From contig JAICQO010000072.1 of the NCBI GenBank assembly GCA_025937835.1, forward strand, positions 1-34,933: a DNA stretch of 34,933 nt, read 5' to 3'. The notes under the pieces were generated by a model, which saw only the letters and a program-made list of their open reading frames with translations, had not been told where the DNA came from and ran no database searches. The DNA comes from Polyangiaceae bacterium. GTDB lineage: Bacteria > Myxococcota_A > Polyangia > Polyangiales > Polyangiaceae. The position numbers and the translations under genes were made by a program. Of this stretch, positions 32,556-34,933 are shown piece by piece; the stretch's first letter is position 1, and each line of letters opens with the position of its first letter.

Positions 32556-33785
32556 TCAGCTCCTGTTTCCAGCCTCGAACGGGATCCGGATCAACGCCGT
32601 CGTTCCGCCGCGCGGCGCGTCCGTTAGGGTCAGCTCGCCGCCGTGCTTCTGGACGATGGCGTAGGTGATCGACAGACCGAGCCCGGTGCCCAGGCCCACG
32701 GGTTTGGTGGTGAAGAAGGGCTCGAACACCCGCTCGCGGATCGTCGGCGGGATGCCGGGGCCGCTGTCGGTGATGCGGATCGAGTAGGCCTGCTCGTCGA
32801 GGCCGGTCGCGATCTCGACCGTGCCCGGCCCCTCGACGGCGTCGATCGCGTTTGCGACCAGGTTCATGATCGCCTGGTTCAAGAGGCCGGGGTAACAGTC
32901 GACGCGATCGTCGGGCTGAAATCGGGTCTCGACCCGGATCCGCTGCCCGGTGCGATGGCGCAGGATCGTCAGCACGGACTCCACGCACTCGCTGAGGCTC
33001 GCGTGCTTGCGCTCCCCCTCGTCGAGCCGCGAAAACGTTCGCAGCTTCACGACCAGATCGGCGATGCGTTCGAGCCCGGTCGACATCTCCTTCAGCCGAT
33101 CCTTGGCGCGCGCCCACGACTCTTCGGCGCTGGGGCTCAGCGTCTGCCCGCTCTCGGCTTCGACGTTGCGCAGGCACTTCTGAACCGTCTCGAGGTGGCT
33201 CGTCACGAACGACAGAGGATTGTTGATCTCGTGCGCGACGCCGGCCACGAGCTCGCCGAGCGACGCCATCTTCGCCGATTGTACGAGCTGTGCTTGCGCG
33301 GTCTGGAGCTCGTCGTAGGCGTGCTCGAGCTCTCGCTTGCTCTTCTGCACCTCGCGCCGGCTGGCGTAGAGCTCGAGGAACACGCCGACCTTGCTACGCA
33401 AGATCTTCGGGTTCACCGGCTTGAACAGGAAGTCCACCGCGCCCGAGCCGTAGCCGCGCAGCACGCGCTCCTCGTCGCGATTGGCCGCGGTGAGGAAGAT
33501 TACCGGGACGTCACGGGTGGCCGGGTTCTGCCGGGCGTAGCGCGCGACCTCGTAGCCGTCCATCTCCGGCATTTGCACATCGAGCAACATCACAGCGAAC
33601 TCGCGGCGGAGCAAGAGGCGGAGCGCCTCGTTTCCCGAACGCGCGAGCGCGAATTCACACCCCATGCCCTCGAGCAACGCCTGCATCGCGACCAGGTTGG
33701 CCTCGACGTCGTCGACCACGAGCACGCACGGCAGGCCATCACCCGTGCGGGTTTCCGCCTCGTGGTCGACACCGGCCACTGTCAC
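32556..33785 (-). CDS. Histidine kinase with N-terminal receiver (REC-HisKA-HATPase)
   Basis: A 409-residue soluble protein. The receiver (about 19-138) has DD at 25-26, phospho-Asp69 in [11 protein letters not shown] and Lys122 in LFKPVNP. A coiled-coil linker follows (142-172), then HisKA with His185 in [14 protein letters not shown]. HATPase_c has [18 protein letters not shown] and [18 protein letters not shown]. The receiver-first order suggests the kinase is controlled by phosphorylation from another kinase. The start is GTG 33785, with a purine-rich AGGGGAAGAGC just upstream. The downstream REC-PAS kinase follows after 2 bases. The upstream 242 bases contain no gene and presumably hold the promoter, which I could not pin down. 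Confidence 0.9.
   Translation of the reverse strand: MTVAGVDHEAETRTGDGLPCVLVVDDVEANLVAMQALLEGMGCEFALARSGNEALRLLLRREFAVMLLDVQMPEMDGYEVARYARQNPATRDVPVIFLTAANRDEERVLRGYGSGAVDFLFKPVNPKILRSKVGVFLELYASRREVQKSKRELEHAYDELQTAQAQLVQSAKMASLGELVAGVAHEINNPLSFVTSHLETVQKCLRNVEAESGQTLSPSAEESWARAKDRLKEMSTGLERIADLVVKLRTFSRLDEGERKHASLSECVESVLTILRHRTGQRIRVETRFQPDDRVDCYPGLLNQAIMNLVANAIDAVEGPGTVEIATGLDEQAYSIRITDSGPGIPPTIRERVFEPFFTTKPVGLGTGLGLSITYAIVQKHGGELTLTDAPRGGTTALIRIPFEAGNRS
32560..32564 (-). promoter_or_regulatory. Shine-Dalgarno fixing the start of the REC-PAS-HK gene
   Basis: AGGAG on the minus strand, six bases before ATG 32553 and located within the last codons of the upstream kinase gene. It supports translational coupling and excludes the long upstream extension of the open frame. 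Confidence 0.7.
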
Positions 33786-34027
33786 GCTCTTCCCCTGTGC
33801 TTCGATCCCAAACTAGATGCTCGCTTCCACCAGCGCGGTTTTTCCCCTGCTTCGTCCCGAGGCAGCGAGGAAGTTCCCGCGGCTGATTTCGAAGCTTTGC
33901 CCTGAGCCTCCGACCAATCAAGGCCGAGCCCGCTCAAGCCCCCGTTTTCATGCGGTCGTGTGCGATGTTCTCGCGAAGCGCCTCGGACTGAGAAAAGGCT
34001 GGCCGTGGCAATTTTGAAGCCATTCGC
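33786..34027 (-). promoter_or_regulatory. Intergenic region upstream of the kinase pair
   Basis: 242 bases without a believable gene, less GC-rich than its surroundings (several A/T runs such as GGTTTTTCCC and GCAATTTTGAAG). It probably carries the promoter of the kinase pair and the end of the upstream transcript. No clear -35/-10 pair or T-tailed hairpin was seen. Confidence 0.3.
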
Positions 34028-34933
34028 TCACCCCTGTCTCGTTGTGGAATCGGCCGAGACAGTGGATTGTTTCGCGGCACGCGGAAACCAGGCCGTTATC
34101 GCTCCCAGCAAGCGTTCGGCGTCGAGCGGCTTCGTCAGATACTCCGTCGCGCCTGCCTCCAGGCAGCGCTCGCGCTCACCCTTCATCGCACGGGCCGTCA
34201 ACGCGATGACGGGCAAGCTGCGGAACCGCGGGTCCTTTCTGAGCTCGCGCAGGGCTTCGTAGCCGTCCATTTCCGGCATCATGATGTCCATCAGCACCCC
34301 GTCGACGTCGGAGTGCGCCGCCAGCACGGCGAGCGCTTCTTTACCGGTGTCGGCGACCAGCACCGAGGCACCCCTGCCCCGCAGCAACGCCGAAAGCGCA
34401 TACACGGTGCGCATGTCGTCCTCGGCCACCAGGATCTTCATGCCCGCGAGTGAGACATCCGTACCCGGTCGCGGGCGCTCGCTCGGGCGGCGCTGGGCAG
34501 GCGCCGGGGCGTGCACCTGGTGGACGAACAGCCGCACCTCGTCGAGCAGCCGGTCGCCCGAGCGCTCGTCCTTGACGATCACCGCCTCGGCGTAGGCCTC
34601 GAGCTCCCGGGTTTCGCGCTTCGACAGCGAGCGGCCCGTGTGCACGAGCACGCGCGGCATGCGTTCCAGAGGGGCCCTTCTGAGCTCCTCCAGCAAGCCG
34701 AGCCCGTCGAGCCCTGGCAGACCGAGGTCCAGGATCATGCAGCCGTATTGCTCGCTGCGGATCGCCGTCAGCGCCTCCTCTGCGCTCTGAACGTGGCTCA
34801 CCTCGAAGTCTTCGCGCTGGAGCAGCTCGCGGAGCGACTCGCCCTGCACGGCGTCGTCCTCCACGATCAGGATCTTCGAGCTGCTCTCGCCCGGCGCGAC
34901 GAGCAGCGCGCGCACTGCGCCGGCGAGGTCCGC
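34028..34933 (-). CDS. Tandem receiver protein, 5' partial (probable C-terminus of a large hybrid kinase)
   Basis: Two receiver domains in one frame. The first begins KILIVEDDAVQGESL with phospho-Asp in MILDLGLPGLDG. Its usual Lys region reads VIVKDERSG, so it may be partly degenerate there. The second begins MKILVAEDDMRTVYAL with Asp in LMDIMMPEMDG and Lys in YLTKPLDAERL. A Pro-rich linker joins them. A GTG at 34915 could be a start, but the frame stays open to the window edge (ADLAGAVRALLVAPGE), and stacked receivers like these are usually the C-terminal part of large hybrid histidine kinases. I therefore annotate it as running off the window. It is on the same strand as the two kinases downstream, 242 bases away. 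Confidence 0.8.
   Translation of the reverse strand, partial: ADLAGAVRALLVAPGESSSKILIVEDDAVQGESLRELLQREDFEVSHVQSAEEALTAIRSEQYGCMILDLGLPGLDGLGLLEELRRAPLERMPRVLVHTGRSLSKRETRELEAYAEAVIVKDERSGDRLLDEVRLFVHQVHAPAPAQRRPSERPRPGTDVSLAGMKILVAEDDMRTVYALSALLRGRGASVLVADTGKEALAVLAAHSDVDGVLMDIMMPEMDGYEALRELRKDPRFRSLPVIALTARAMKGERERCLEAGATEYLTKPLDAERLLGAITAWFPRAAKQSTVSADSTTRQG

Overview
The window is GC-rich throughout, with codons strongly biased to G/C at the third position. It carries hybrid histidine kinases, eukaryote-type Ser/Thr kinases, very long TPR proteins, a PEGA-domain protein and many Ala/Pro-rich lipoproteins. Together these suggest a chromosomal segment of a myxobacterium (Myxococcota, probably Polyangiales-like). 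That assignment is inferred from gene content and style; no taxonomic marker gene is present. I see no insertion sequence, phage gene, CRISPR array or rRNA.

Layout. 84-167: tRNA-Leu(GAG), minus strand. 442-1551: a soluble hybrid histidine kinase, minus. 1653-11336: a minus-strand set of a 2388-residue TPR protein followed by two lipoproteins, the last two coupled by a GTGA overlap. 11577-12779: a plus-strand PEGA/TPR envelope protein, divergent from the TPR giant. 12780-13413: a 634-base gene-free stretch with a good sigma-70-like promoter and several nested inverted repeats, a candidate structured RNA or long leader ahead of a tandem universal stress protein (13414-14379). 14607-15913: an Rrf2/NsrR-type Fe-S regulator with a palindromic operator, overlapping a lipoprotein that carries a CXXCH haem motif. 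15992-16633: a lipoprotein made of nine Cys-rich repeats of about 16 residues. 16630-17955: threonine synthase, minus, probably leaderless. 18246-22162: a tightly packed plus-strand set of a small outer-membrane beta-barrel, a CDP-alcohol phosphatidyltransferase with a nucleotidyltransferase-like N-terminus, a FadL-like barrel and a YceI-like lipoprotein.

The most interesting region is 22252-28798. It encodes a small lipoprotein precursor ending in GGCGAGTCG, a DUF692/MNIO multinuclear iron enzyme (BufB/HvfB type), its BufC/HvfC-type partner, a membrane Ser/Thr kinase fused to a sulfatase-modifying-factor fold that lacks the FGE catalytic cysteines, and a TPR protein with a duplicated C-terminal domain. 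Short gaps and overlaps suggest one operon. I read it as a bufferin/HvfA-like RiPP metallophore system with a diverged, lipid-anchored precursor and a signalling module added. The core RiPP genes belong to a known class. The precursor form and the kinase/TPR attachment are the possibly undescribed parts.

28805-30511 is a second Ser/Thr kinase with an N-terminal multi-pass membrane module (minus). 30625-33785 holds two adjacent minus-strand histidine kinases (REC-HisKA-HATPase, then REC-PAS-HisKA-HATPase-REC) separated by 2 bases. 34028-34933 is the 3' part of a receiver-rich signalling protein that runs off the window edge.
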